NCBI RefSeq assembly: GCF_024199945.1
Contig: NZ_JANADP010000001.1
Location: 2,666,001 to 2,730,000 of the forward strand
Length of the DNA: 64,000 bases
Reading direction: 5' to 3'
From: Bradyrhizobium sp. CCGUVB4N
GTDB lineage: Bacteria; Pseudomonadota; Alphaproteobacteria; Rhizobiales; Xanthobacteraceae
Shown here piece after piece: positions 1 to 11,030 of the stretch. Position numbers and translations under genes: made by a program. Below the pieces are notes generated by a model, which was not told the DNA's origin, made no database searches, and saw nothing but the letters and a program-made list of their open reading frames with translations. Position 1 is the stretch's first letter; every line of letters begins with the position of its first letter.

Positions 1-840
1 GAGGTCGCTGTCGCCGATCTCGCCGCGCTCGAGCGCCCTGATCCAGAAGGCGCGCTCGGTGTCGTTGCCGCGGCGGAAGGCGAGCACGACGGGAAGGGTG
101 ATCTTGCCTTCGCGGAAGTCGTCGCCGGTGTTCTTGCCGAGTTTTGCACTCTTGCCGCCATAATCGAGCACGTCGTCGACGAGCTGGAAGGCGATGCCGA
201 GATTCATGCCGACCGAGCGGCAGGCGGTCTGCTCGGCCTTCGGGCGGTTGGCGATGACAGGGCCGACCTCGCAGGCGGCTGCGAACAGTTCGGCGGTCTT
301 GCCGCGGATCACGGCGAGATATTCGTCCTCGGTGGTCGCGGTGTTCTTGGCGGCGGCGAGCTGCATCACCTCGCCCTCGGCGATGGTGGCGGCGGCCGCG
401 GAAAGGATATCCAGCGCGCGCAGCGAGCCGACCTCGACCATCATGCGGAAGGCCTGGCCGAGCAGGAAGTCGCCGACCAGCACGCTGGCCTCATTGCCCC
501 AGAGCATGCGCGCCGAGAGCTTGCCACGGCGCATCTCGCTCTCGTCGACGACGTCGTCGTGGAGCAGGGTCGCGGTGTGCATGAACTCGACGGAGGCCGC
601 CAGCTTGATGTGGCCGTCGCCGGTGTAGCCGGCCAGATTGGCCATGGCGAGCGTCAGCATCGGCCGCAGCCGCTTGCCGCCGGAGGAGATCAGATGGTTG
701 GCCACTTCCGGGATCATGGTCACGTCGGAGCCCGTCCGCGACAGGATCGTGGCGTTGACGCGCTCCATATCGGGGGCGACAAGGGCAACCAGCTCTTCGA
801 TCGACGCGCCGGGGGTTTCGAAAGGTACGATGACGGCCAC
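1..840 (-). CDS. ispB: Octaprenyl diphosphate synthase (trans-polyprenyl synthase), 3' end cut by window
   Basis: Makes the long all-trans polyprenyl diphosphate used as the side chain of ubiquinone. Both Asp-rich motifs of class I prenyl synthases are readable: LLHDDVVDES and LVDDVLDYGG, with GGKRLRP before the first. The first 280 codons are here; the family is usually about 335 aa, so the C-terminus lies beyond the window. The start is a GTG preceded by GGAG six bases upstream and giving MAVIVPFETPGAS; an in-frame TTG lies four codons further up. The gene faces away from the DUF2007 gene, with about 130 bases between them. Octaprenyl versus decaprenyl chain length cannot be told from this part. 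Confidence 0.93.
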   Translation of the reverse strand, partial: MAVIVPFETPGASIEELVALVAPDMERVNATILSRTGSDVTMIPEVANHLISSGGKRLRPMLTLAMANLAGYTGDGHIKLAASVEFMHTATLLHDDVVDESEMRRGKLSARMLWGNEASVLVGDFLLGQAFRMMVEVGSLRALDILSAAAATIAEGEVMQLAAAKNTATTEDEYLAVIRGKTAELFAAACEVGPVIANRPKAEQTACRSVGMNLGIAFQLVDDVLDYGGKSAKLGKNTGDDFREGKITLPVVLAFRRGNDTERAFWIRALERGEIGDSDL

Positions 841-969
841 GCCGGTCTCCAATATTTGCCCCGGAGGGGCTATTCTGATGGAAAGACAATAGAAACTGGA
901 CGGGGATGCGGCAAGGCCTGTGGAACCATTGACATTTGCAGCTTAACCCCTTTCGGGCAGGAGGCTCGT

Positions 970-1197
970 TTGCGTGAACTGGTTCGGACCAACGATATCG
1001 TGCTGGTGTCGGCGATCGGCGCGCTGCTGGACGGCGCCAACATCCATCACCTGGTGCTGGACCAGAACATGAGCATCATCGAAGGCTCGCTCGGCGTCCT
1101 GCCGCGGCGGATCCTGGTCCATGAGGACGACGCCATCGAGGCCCGGCAGCTCCTGACCGAGGCCGGGCTCAGCCACGAACTGCGCGGCGATGATTGA
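970..1197 (+). CDS. DUF2007 domain protein (small putative signal-transducing protein)
   Basis: A 75-residue soluble protein recognised as the DUF2007 family by its MRELVRTNDIVLVSAIGALL start and the RRILVHEDDAIEARQLL end. The start is a TTG placed five bases after a full AGGAGG, which is the best ribosome site in the region; no ATG is available in frame. The last eight bases overlap the start of the methyltransferase gene, so the two are almost certainly cotranscribed and translationally coupled. The biochemical role of DUF2007 is not established. Its fixed position next to this methyltransferase and a polyprenyl synthase is typical of Rhizobiales, as far as I recall. Confidence 0.85.
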   Translation: MRELVRTNDIVLVSAIGALLDGANIHHLVLDQNMSIIEGSLGVLPRRILVHEDDAIEARQLLTEAGLSHELRGDD

Positions 1198-1957
1198 CGT
1201 CGTCACAGATATCACCGAGGACGCCTTTCTCGGCGGGCAGTTGCTCCTGAGGCAGAAGCGATCCGGCCACCGCGCCGGGCACGATGCGATTCTGCTTGCG
1301 GCTGCGACCGAAGCCCGCGCTGGCGACCGTGTGGTCGATCTCGGCGCCGGCATTGGCACGGCCGGGCTGGCGCTGGCCCGGCGCGTGGCCGGGATCGATC
1401 TTGGCCTCGTCGAGATCGATCCGGAACTGGCCGGGCTCGCGCGCACCAATGCGGCCGCGAATGCGATTGCCGCGGCGGTGATTGTGCTCGACGTCACGGC
1501 GGATGCGCAGGCGTTTGCGGCACATGGGCTCATGCCCGACAGCGCCGACTGCGTGCTGATGAACCCGCCCTTCAACGATGCCACGCGGCACCGTGGCTCG
1601 CCGGACCAGGCGCGTCACACCGCGCATGTCGCGACCGAGGAGACGCTGCAGGCCTGGGTGCATGCCGCGCGGCGCCTGCTGCGATCGAACGGCGTGCTGA
1701 CCTTGATCTGGCGTGCGGATGGTGTCGCGGAGGTTTTGGCAGCGCTGTCACGCGGCTTCGGCAGCGTGTCGATCCTGCCGGTTCATGGCGAAGCGGGAAG
1801 GCCTGCGATCCGTGTGCTGGTGCGCGCCGTCAAGGGGGGCCGGGCGCCGCTGCGATTGCTGCCAGGCCTCATGCTCAATGATGAGTCACGCGTGCCTAAA
1901 AAAGAGGTGAGGAATATTCTGGAAGGGAGAGCGGTCTTGCCGCTGGCGGAGCCGTGA
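1190..1957 (+). CDS. TrmN6-like N6-adenine tRNA methyltransferase
   Basis: A 255-residue class I SAM-dependent methyltransferase. The glycine-rich SAM loop is VVDLGAGIGTAGLAL (about residues 44-58) and the N6-adenine catalytic motif NPPFN follows near residue 125. These match the COG4123 group whose best known member methylates A37 of tRNA-Val. The ATG start lies inside the end of the DUF2007 gene (8-base overlap), so expression is probably coupled. Target RNA in this organism is inferred from the family only; a related protein N6-methyltransferase such as PrmB/HemK type is less likely because the motif is NPPFN rather than NPPY. Confidence 0.8.
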   Translation: MIDVVTDITEDAFLGGQLLLRQKRSGHRAGHDAILLAAATEARAGDRVVDLGAGIGTAGLALARRVAGIDLGLVEIDPELAGLARTNAAANAIAAAVIVLDVTADAQAFAAHGLMPDSADCVLMNPPFNDATRHRGSPDQARHTAHVATEETLQAWVHAARRLLRSNGVLTLIWRADGVAEVLAALSRGFGSVSILPVHGEAGRPAIRVLVRAVKGGRAPLRLLPGLMLNDESRVPKKEVRNILEGRAVLPLAEP

Positions 1958-1961
1958 CGGC

Positions 1962-2060
1962 TTACTGCGGAAGCGATTCCGACTGCTGTTCCGGCTGGGA
2001 CGTAACGCGGATCGCCGTGAAAAGCGCGCCGATCAGCATCAACAGCAGATAGATCTTCAT
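1962..2060 (-). CDS. Small single-span membrane protein (32 aa), hypothetical
   Basis: A short frame encodes 32 residues: a hydrophobic N-terminus (MKIYLLLMLIGALFTAIRV) and a polar Gln/Ser-rich tail (TSQPEQQSESLPQ). An AGGAAG ribosome site sits four bases before the ATG. The hydrophobic stretch is long enough for one membrane span or an uncleaved signal anchor. It lies convergent to the methyltransferase gene, whose stop codon is four bases away, and divergent from the S49 peptidase. No function can be given; the clear ribosome site and the membrane-protein composition are the reasons for calling it a gene. Confidence 0.6.
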   Translation of the reverse strand: MKIYLLLMLIGALFTAIRVTSQPEQQSESLPQ

Positions 2061-2173
2061 GTCGCTTCCTCCGCTGCCTTATTGCAGCTTCCCAACGGGG
2101 ATTCTGCAAAACACGTTCCAGGCACTTTCAATGACAGTCGCGTGATAAGAATTGGTTAATCAGAGGTAACGGC

Positions 2174-3082
2174 ATGGCCGAACAATTGAACGATCGCAAA
2201 AATTCCGGCTGGGCCGACAAGCTCATGCAATATCTGCCGGCGCGCTTCCGCCCGGGTACGGCTGTGGTGCCGGTGGTGCGGCTGTCCGGCGTGATCGGCG
2301 CGGTGACCCCGCTGCGCCCGGGCATGTCGCTCGCGGGCGTCGCCCGGGTGCTGGAGCGGGCCTTTTCGGTCCGCAACGCCAAGGCGGTGGCGCTGGTGAT
2401 CAATTCGCCCGGCGGCTCGCCGGTGCAGTCGCGCCAGATCTATCTGCGCATCAAGCAGCTCGCGGCGGAGAAGAAGCTGCCGGTGCTGGTGTTCGTCGAG
2501 GACGTCGCAGCCTCCGGCGGCTACATGATCGCCTGCGCCGGCGACGAGATCTTCTGCGACCCGTCCTCGATCCTCGGCTCGATCGGCGTGGTCGGCGGCA
2601 GCTTCGGTTTTCAGGAGGCGATCAAGCGGCTCGGCATCGAGCGCCGGCTGTACACGGCCGGCGCCCACAAGGCGATGCTCGATCCGTTCCTGCCCGAAAA
2701 CCCCGACGACGTCGCCAAGCTCAAGGCGCTTCAGCGCGAGATCCACCAGATCTTCATCGCGCTGGTGAAGGAAAGCCGCGGCGCGCGGCTGAAGGGCGCG
2801 GACGACACCCTGTTCACCGGCGAGTACTGGGCCGGTGAGACGTCGATCGCGCTCGGCTTGGCCGATGGCATCGGCGATATCCGCTCAACTCTTCGTGCCC
2901 GCTATGGCGACAAGGTTCTCACCCCTGTGATCGCGCAGCCGACCGGTCTGCTGTCCGGTCTGTTGGGGCGGAAATCGCCCGGCGCGGGCCAGCTTTCGGC
3001 CATGGAATCAATGGCCGGTCTGCCGGACGAACTGATCTCGGCGGTCGAGACGCGGGCGATTTGGGCGAAATTCGGGTTCTAG
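2174..3082 (+). CDS. S49 family serine peptidase, short SppA/SohB type
   Basis: A 302-residue Clp-fold peptidase of family S49, which digests cleaved signal peptides or membrane protein remnants. It has VINSPGGSPVQSRQIY for the oxyanion region, the nucleophile motif EDVAASGGYMIACA, and the general-base lysine in LYTAGAHKAMLDP. It is the short form (one catalytic domain, about 300 aa) rather than the 600-residue E. coli SppA. No convincing signal peptide or membrane span is visible at the N-terminus, so its membrane link is uncertain. The ATG follows GAGG by seven bases. It is followed by a small protein gene on the same strand about 105 bases later. Confidence 0.88.
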   Translation: MAEQLNDRKNSGWADKLMQYLPARFRPGTAVVPVVRLSGVIGAVTPLRPGMSLAGVARVLERAFSVRNAKAVALVINSPGGSPVQSRQIYLRIKQLAAEKKLPVLVFVEDVAASGGYMIACAGDEIFCDPSSILGSIGVVGGSFGFQEAIKRLGIERRLYTAGAHKAMLDPFLPENPDDVAKLKALQREIHQIFIALVKESRGARLKGADDTLFTGEYWAGETSIALGLADGIGDIRSTLRARYGDKVLTPVIAQPTGLLSGLLGRKSPGAGQLSAMESMAGLPDELISAVETRAIWAKFGF

Positions 3083-3187
3083 GCGGAGGCGCTCCCGCGC
3101 CATTTGGTCCGGACTGAGCCAATTGCGGCGCAGCCCGGAGTGCGCGAATATGCGTGTGGGGGCTGAGCATTGAACAAGGATCGACCG

Positions 3188-3379
3188 ATGCCGCCGTTCG
3201 TTGCATTTGCGGGCGTCCTGGGTGGGCTTGCCGTGGTCCGCTGGGCCTACAAGACCGCACTCCGGATCAACCAGGAGCTGGAGGAGATGCGCCTCTCGCG
3301 CGTCGCCGAGGCCGCCCATATGGGGAATATCCAGACATTGAAGCGTGACCCCGTGACCGGAGCCTACCGGCCCGGCTAG
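3188..3379 (+). CDS. Small conserved protein with N-terminal membrane span (63 aa)
   Basis: Encodes MPPFVAFAGVLGGLAVVRWA at the start, a probable single membrane span, followed by a charged amphipathic segment (NQELEEMRLSRVAEA) and the tail RDPVTGAYRPG. I chose the ATG because AAGGA lies seven bases upstream; a TTG six codons earlier is possible. The tail sequence RDPxTGxYRP recurs in small rhizobial proteins of unknown role. It follows the S49 peptidase on the same strand and may share its transcript. Function unknown. Confidence 0.7.
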   Translation: MPPFVAFAGVLGGLAVVRWAYKTALRINQELEEMRLSRVAEAAHMGNIQTLKRDPVTGAYRPG

Positions 3380-3398
3380 TCGCCTCACGAACCGCTGC

Positions 3399-3493
3399 CG
3401 TAGGGTGGGCAAAGCGAAGCGTGCCCACCAGCAGCATCCGAATTCATCGAAAGACGGTGGGCACGGCGCGAGTGCGCCTTTGCCCACTCTACG
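3399..3493. repeat. Dispersed palindromic repeat, family A, copy 1
   Basis: Inverted repeat with outer arms CGTAGGGTGGGCAAAGCG and a degenerate complement ending TTTGCCCACTCTACG, and an inner pair CGTGCCCACC/GGTGGGCACGG. Two further copies lie at 32461-32534 and 41811-41900. Each sits just outside a coding region. Copies of this sort are common in Bradyrhizobium; they can form long hairpins in RNA. Confidence 0.85.
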
Positions 3494-3608
3494 AGACCGC
3501 CCTAGGGCATCCGTTAAGCCCGAATCCGCCCCTTTGCCTTGATTCCCACCCCCGCCGTCGATACGGTCCCGCGCGATTCAAAACCCCCCGCGAGAGCCTG
3601 ATCTGACG

Positions 3609-4544
3609 ATGGACGCCTCATTGCCCGCCCATATGCGCCCGGAACGCTCGTTCCAGGGCTTTATCCTCGCGCTCCAGCGGTTCTGGGCCGAGCAGGGCTG
3701 CGTGATTTTGCAGCCCTACGACATGGAGATGGGCGCGGGTACCTTCCATCCGGCCACCACGTTGCGCGCGCTCGGGCCAAAACCCTGGAACGCCGCCTAT
3801 GTGCAGCCGTCGCGCCGGCCCAAGGACGGCCGTTACGGCGAGAACCCGAACCGGATGCAGCACTACTACCAGTTCCAGGTGATCATGAAGCCGTCGCCGC
3901 CGAACCTTCAGGAACTGTACCTGAAGTCGCTCGCCGCGATCGGTATCGATTCCGCCGTGCACGACATCCGCTTCGTCGAGGACGACTGGGAGAGCCCGAC
4001 GCTGGGCGCCTGGGGCCTCGGCTGGGAATGCTGGTGCGACGGCATGGAAGTCAGCCAGTTCACCTATTTCCAGCAGGTCGCGGGTTTTGAATGCGCACCG
4101 GTCGCGGGCGAGCTCACCTACGGGCTCGAGCGGCTTGCGATGTATGTGCAGGGCGTCGACCGCGTCTATGACCTCAACTTCAACGGCCGCGAGGGCGACG
4201 CGAAGGTCACCTATGGCGACGTCTTCCTCCAGGCCGAGCGGGAATATTCGAAGCACAATTTCGAAGTCGCCGACACCGCGATGCTGTTCGAGCAGTTCAA
4301 GATGGCTGAGGCCGCTTGCAGAAAGTATCTCGACGCTGGCTGGAAGGACGGCAAGCGCGAAGCACACCTGATGTCGCTGCCGGCCTATGACCAGTGCATC
4401 AAGGCGAGTCACGTCTTCAACCTATTGGACGCACGCGGCGTGATCTCGGTGACGGAGCGGCAGAGCTACATTCTGCGCGTACGCGAATTGGCAAAAGCCT
4501 GCGGCGAGGCCTGGATCCACACTGAAGCGGGCGGAGCGGCCTGA
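3609..4544 (+). CDS. glyQ: Glycine--tRNA ligase alpha subunit
   Basis: A 311-residue catalytic subunit of the bacterial alpha2beta2 glycyl-tRNA synthetase, which charges tRNA-Gly in the cytosol. Family landmarks are strong: [20 protein letters not shown] at the start, [21 protein letters not shown], the [19 protein letters not shown] block, and [12 protein letters not shown]. Length agrees with the family. It overlaps the beta-subunit gene by one base (TGATG), a usual sign of coupled translation that keeps subunits equal. The ATG is preceded by a weak ribosome site, but the protein starts where the family normally does. Confidence 0.97.
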   Translation: MDASLPAHMRPERSFQGFILALQRFWAEQGCVILQPYDMEMGAGTFHPATTLRALGPKPWNAAYVQPSRRPKDGRYGENPNRMQHYYQFQVIMKPSPPNLQELYLKSLAAIGIDSAVHDIRFVEDDWESPTLGAWGLGWECWCDGMEVSQFTYFQQVAGFECAPVAGELTYGLERLAMYVQGVDRVYDLNFNGREGDAKVTYGDVFLQAEREYSKHNFEVADTAMLFEQFKMAEAACRKYLDAGWKDGKREAHLMSLPAYDQCIKASHVFNLLDARGVISVTERQSYILRVRELAKACGEAWIHTEAGGAA

Positions 4545-6643
4545 TGCCCGATCTTTTGCTTGAACTGTTCTCGGAAGAGATTCCCGCGCGCATGCAGGCC
4601 AAGGCGGCCGACGATCTGCGCCGCCTGGTCACCGACAAGCTCGTCGCCGAAGGCCTCGTCTACGAGGGCGCGAAAGCCTTCGCGACGCCGCGCCGCCTCG
4701 CGCTCACCGTGCACGGCATCCCCGCGCGCCAGCCTGACCTCAAGACCGAACGCCGCGGACCGAAGGTCGGCGGCCCCGATGCGGCCGTGCAGGGCTTTCT
4801 GAAGGCGACCGGCTTGAAGTCGCTGGATGAAGCCAAGATCCAGCGCGACCCGAAGGGCGACTTCTACATCGCGCTGATCGAGAAGGCCGGCCGCGACGCC
4901 ATCGACGTGCTCGCGGAAATCCTGCCCGTCATCATCCGCACCTTCCCCTGGCCGAAATCGATGCGCTGGGGCGCGCGCTCCGGCAAGCCCGGCTCGCTGA
5001 GCTGGGTGCGTCCGTTGCATGCGATCATTGCGACCTTCGGGCCCGAGACGGAAGAGCCCGATGTCGTGAAATTCTCGGTCGACGGAATCGAAACCGGGCA
5101 GACCACCTACGGCCATCGCTTCATGGCACCAGCTGCGATTTCCGTGCGCCGCTTCGAGGACTATGAGGCGAAGCTGAAGGCGGCCAAGGTCATCCTCGAT
5201 CCGCAGGCGCGCAAGGACATCATATTCGAGGACGCCAAGGAGCTGACCTTCGCGCAAGGTTTTGAGCTGGTCGAGGATCAGGTGTTGCTGGACGAGGTCT
5301 CTGGCCTCGTGGAATGGCCCGTCGTCATGATGGGATCGTTCGAGGCGGAATATCTGGCGATCCCCGACGAGGTGATCCGCGCCACGATCCGTAACAACCA
5401 GAAGTGCTTTGTGGTCAAGGATCCCAAGACCGGGAAGCTGACCAACAAGTTCGTCCTCACCGCCAACATCGAGGCGACCGACGGCGGCCAAGTCATCGTA
5501 TCAGGCAACGAGCGCGTCATCCGTCCGCGCCTGTCGGATGCGAAATTCTTCTACGAGACGGACCTGAAGACGAAGCTCGAGGATCGGCTGCCGAAGTTCG
5601 AGCAGATCGTGTTCCACGAGAAGCTGGGGACGCAAGCCGCGCGCATCAAGCGCATCGAGCGCCTCGCCGCGGAGATCGCGCCGCTGGTTGGCGCCGATGT
5701 CGCCAAGGCGACGCGCGCAGCGCATCTGGCAAAGGCGGATTTGCTGACCGAAGTCGTCGGTGAATTCCCCGAAGTGCAGGGCCTGATGGGCAAGTACTAC
5801 GCGCTGGCGCAGGGCGAGGACGCGTCCGTCGCTGCCGCCTGCGAGGAGCACTACAAGCCGCAAGGTCCGGCCGATCGCGTGCCGACCGATCCGGTCAGCG
5901 TCGCGGTCGCGCTCGCCGACAAGATCGACACGCTCGTTGGATTCTGGGCGATCGACGAGAAGCCGACGGGATCGAAGGACCCGTATGCGCTGCGTCGCGC
6001 GGCGCTGGGCGTGATCAGGCTGATTGCCGAGAACGCGCTTCGGCTCTCGCTGATGAAGGTGGCTGCGTCCGCGCTCGCTGGCCTATCGGTGAAGCCTGCG
6101 GATGCGCAGAAGCTCCCGAACGATCTGCTCGCCTTCTTCGCCGACCGCCTGAAAGTCCAGCTCCGCGAGCAGGGCGCGCGTCACGATCTCGTCGATGCCG
6201 TGTTTGCGCTCGGCGGCCAGGACGATCTGCTGATGATCGTCCGCCGTGTCGAGGCGCTCGGAAAATTCCTCGAGAGCGACGACGGCAAGAATTTGCTCGC
6301 CGGCACCAAGCGCGCCAGCAACATTCTCTCGATCGAGGAAAAAAAGGACAAGCGCACGTTCGACGGCGCGCCGGATGCTGCGCTCTACAGCCTCGACGAA
6401 GAGAAGGCGCTGGCCAAGGCGATCGGCGACGTGAAGGCGGAAGCCAGCGCAGCCGTTGCCAAGGAGGACTTTGCCGCCGCGATGAGCGCGATGGCCAAGC
6501 TGCGTCCGCCGGTCGATGCGTTCTTCGACAAGGTGCGCGTCAACGACGACGATGCCAAGGTGCGCGAGAACCGCCTGAAGCTGCTCAACGAAATCCGCAG
6601 CGCCACGCGTGCGGTCGCGGACTTCTCGAAGATCCAGGATTGA
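4544..6643 (+). CDS. glyS: Glycine--tRNA ligase beta subunit
   Basis: The 699-residue partner of the alpha subunit, carrying the tRNA-recognition body and an HD-like domain plus C-terminal anticodon-binding DALR region. Recognisable segments are [30 protein letters not shown], the [10 protein letters not shown] block, [14 protein letters not shown], and the final [19 protein letters not shown]. The start overlaps the glyQ stop by one base. Length is normal and no frame break is seen. A terminator-like hairpin follows the stop codon. Confidence 0.97.
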   Translation: MPDLLLELFSEEIPARMQAKAADDLRRLVTDKLVAEGLVYEGAKAFATPRRLALTVHGIPARQPDLKTERRGPKVGGPDAAVQGFLKATGLKSLDEAKIQRDPKGDFYIALIEKAGRDAIDVLAEILPVIIRTFPWPKSMRWGARSGKPGSLSWVRPLHAIIATFGPETEEPDVVKFSVDGIETGQTTYGHRFMAPAAISVRRFEDYEAKLKAAKVILDPQARKDIIFEDAKELTFAQGFELVEDQVLLDEVSGLVEWPVVMMGSFEAEYLAIPDEVIRATIRNNQKCFVVKDPKTGKLTNKFVLTANIEATDGGQVIVSGNERVIRPRLSDAKFFYETDLKTKLEDRLPKFEQIVFHEKLGTQAARIKRIERLAAEIAPLVGADVAKATRAAHLAKADLLTEVVGEFPEVQGLMGKYYALAQGEDASVAAACEEHYKPQGPADRVPTDPVSVAVALADKIDTLVGFWAIDEKPTGSKDPYALRRAALGVIRLIAENALRLSLMKVAASALAGLSVKPADAQKLPNDLLAFFADRLKVQLREQGARHDLVDAVFALGGQDDLLMIVRRVEALGKFLESDDGKNLLAGTKRASNILSIEEKKDKRTFDGAPDAALYSLDEEKALAKAIGDVKAEASAAVAKEDFAAAMSAMAKLRPPVDAFFDKVRVNDDDAKVRENRLKLLNEIRSATRAVADFSKIQD

Positions 6644-6650
6644 GGCCGGC

Positions 6651-6692
6651 GCAAAAAAGCCCCACCCGGCGGGGGGAAGACCGGGCGGGGCC
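6651..6692 (-). terminator. Rho-independent terminator (minus strand), also a hairpin behind glyS
   Basis: Stem GCCCCACCCGG / CCGGGCGGGGC (one mismatch in eleven) with a loop of eleven bases. On the minus strand the stem is followed by TTTTTT, so it is a standard terminator for the DUF1236 gene read leftward. On the plus strand the same hairpin lacks a U tract but may still help end glyS transcription. Confidence 0.8.
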
Positions 6693-6757
6693 TGATGTCC
6701 GTTTGCACTGCTCGCGCCAGCCTGATTGATATGACGCGCCGGACACCTAGTTGATCG

Positions 6758-7111
6758 CTAGTCCATCACCTCGACGATGCGGCGCGAGCGCGGCTCGACC
6801 AGCACCGTCTCGCCGTTCACGACGGTGTAGCGATAGGTCGTCGCGCCGAAACGTTGCGGCACGTCATAATAGGTGATGCCGGTTTCGGGTAACGTGCCGC
6901 CGACGATCACGCGATCCGGGATGCTGAAGGCTGGCACACGTTGCTCGATGACATAGTCACGGAAAGCCGGCCGCTGTTCCACCGCGATGGTCGGGCCGCT
7001 ATCGACCACGACAGGCGCACGTCCCACCGTGATCCCGGTTTGCGCCTGCGCCGCGATCGGCGCACCGAGCGCGATGCCAAGCGCTGCGAGGGCGAGAATC
7101 CTGTTCCGCAT
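6758..7111 (-). CDS. Secreted DUF1236 family protein
   Basis: A 117-residue protein with a clear signal peptide (MRNRILALAALGIALGAPIAAQA, cleavage after AQA) and one DUF1236 domain: VPAFSIPDRVIVGGTLPETG and the tail YRYTVVNGETVLVEPRSRRI. It should be exported to the periplasm. AAGGAG lies six bases before the chosen ATG; the longer upstream frame has no signal peptide and was rejected. The function of DUF1236 is unknown; the family is widespread and often multi-copy in Bradyrhizobium. It is monocistronic, with its own terminator. Confidence 0.85.
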   Translation of the reverse strand: MRNRILALAALGIALGAPIAAQAQTGITVGRAPVVVDSGPTIAVEQRPAFRDYVIEQRVPAFSIPDRVIVGGTLPETGITYYDVPQRFGATTYRYTVVNGETVLVEPRSRRIVEVMD

Positions 7112-7332
7112 GGACAACTCCTTCGAATTGATTTCAGCCGGCGCCAGCGGCGCGACCGGTTGCCAATGCTGCGGCGCGCGTGATGTTCCGGAAAAGGCCC
7201 GCCGCATACGCGGCAATTTCGGGCAGTTTTCGCGAAGCGGGGAACCCGTTGCGGCCTCGCGCGTCTCTACCCGCGGAACCGGGTCCGGTATGATCCGCCC
7301 GCGATTCGCCTTAACGCTCGGAAAGACAATTC

Positions 7333-7488
7333 ATGCACATCACTGTCGCCCACATCTCGCCGATCCTGTCATTGCTCGCGGGTGTGCTCATCCTGATCAT
7401 GCCCCGTCTGCTGAACCTGATCGTGGCGATTTTTCTCATCGTCAACGGGGCGATTGGGCTCGGTTTGTTGAAGTGGCTCCATCTCTAG
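7333..7488 (+). CDS. Small membrane protein, DUF3096-like (51 aa)
   Basis: Encodes 51 residues, almost all hydrophobic: ISPILSLLAGVLILIMP, then RLLNLIVAIFLIVNGAIGL and the end LLKWLHL. This is the pattern of the small two-span DUF3096 family (a helix ending in P-R/K-L-L-N and a second helix ending in G-L). It lies alone between the DUF1236 gene (divergent) and ppdK. Ribosome binding is weak (GGAAAGAC upstream). Role unknown. Confidence 0.75.
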   Translation: MHITVAHISPILSLLAGVLILIMPRLLNLIVAIFLIVNGAIGLGLLKWLHL

Positions 7489-7584
7489 GCCTTCATTTTC
7501 CGGAACTCTTCGACTTGCGCGGGCCTGCCCAAAGTGGTGTAAGGCGCGCGATTTCCCATTCCTCTCGCAGGTTGTGTGCAAGCT

Positions 7585-10533
<2,949 letters not shown>

Positions 10534-10556
10534 GACGAAGAGACATCCGAGATGCG

Positions 10557-10591
10557 AAAGAGGCGGGGCCGAACCCCGCCTCTTTTGTTTT
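10557..10591 (+). terminator. Rho-independent terminator of ppdK
   Basis: GC-rich stem GAGGCGGGG / CCCCGCCTC with loop CCGAA and a following TTTTGTTTT run, starting 24 bases after the ppdK stop. An A-rich 5' flank extends the pairing with the T tract. Confidence 0.9.
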
Positions 10592-10610
10592 GGTCACGCT
10601 CTCTCCACCC

Positions 10611-10757
10611 GTCATTGCGAGCGTAGCGAAGCAATCCAGACCACATACTCACTGTCATCGCCCGGCTTGACCGGGCGATCCAGTACTCCGAGACGGCAGT
10701 GATCTAATCGAGAAGCCGCAGCGTACTGGATGCCCCGGTCGAGCCGGGGCATGACAG
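10611..10757. repeat. Two dispersed palindromic repeats (families C and D)
   Basis: Family C is the short element GTCATTGCGAGCGTAGCGAA followed by GCAATCCAGA (about 10611-10640). Family D (about 10654-10757) consists of two small hairpins, CGCCCGGCTTGACCGGGCG and GCCCCGGTCGAGCCGGGGC, separated by inverted segments ATCCAGTACTCC and CGTACTGGAT. A relative of D is at 12515-12597. Both types recur widely in Bradyrhizobium chromosomes. Confidence 0.75.
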
Positions 10758-11030
10758 CGGTTGTTGCCGTAAAAGCAGAACCTCGCGCGTCCCGTAATGA
10801 TACGCGCCGGCAAGAGTTCCTTCACCATTCGCGTTGACCAGATGTTTACTGTTTCAAGTGAGCCCGCATTTACCAATGCGTAGCATCGCGCCGTGAAAAC
10901 ACCTGACATTGCTTGAGTGTGCTTCATGCGCAACGACGATTAACGCCCCGGCAACCTAAATTAGATACTCACGATAAAGATCGAATTGCACGGACGTACT
11001 GCGGCTCGATCCTTCTAGTGTAAGCGTAGC
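10758..11030. other. Intergenic stretch without a recognisable gene
   Basis: Upstream region of the cell wall hydrolase gene. It is noticeably less GC-rich than its neighbours, holds no convincing open frame on either strand, and presumably carries the promoter for the following gene. No operator or riboswitch pattern was recognised. Confidence 0.5.

Noticed and set aside
7241..7300. Possible EcfG promoters GGAAC-N16-CGTCTC and GGAAC-N16-CGCC before the DUF3096-like gene
   Set aside because: The -10 elements do not match the CGTT consensus, and GGAAC alone is frequent by chance in this GC-rich sequence.
10611..10757. CRISPR array or insertion sequence ends in the repeat-rich gap after ppdK
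   Set aside because: Repeats are palindromic singletons of different families, without regular spacers, and no transposase frame is nearby.
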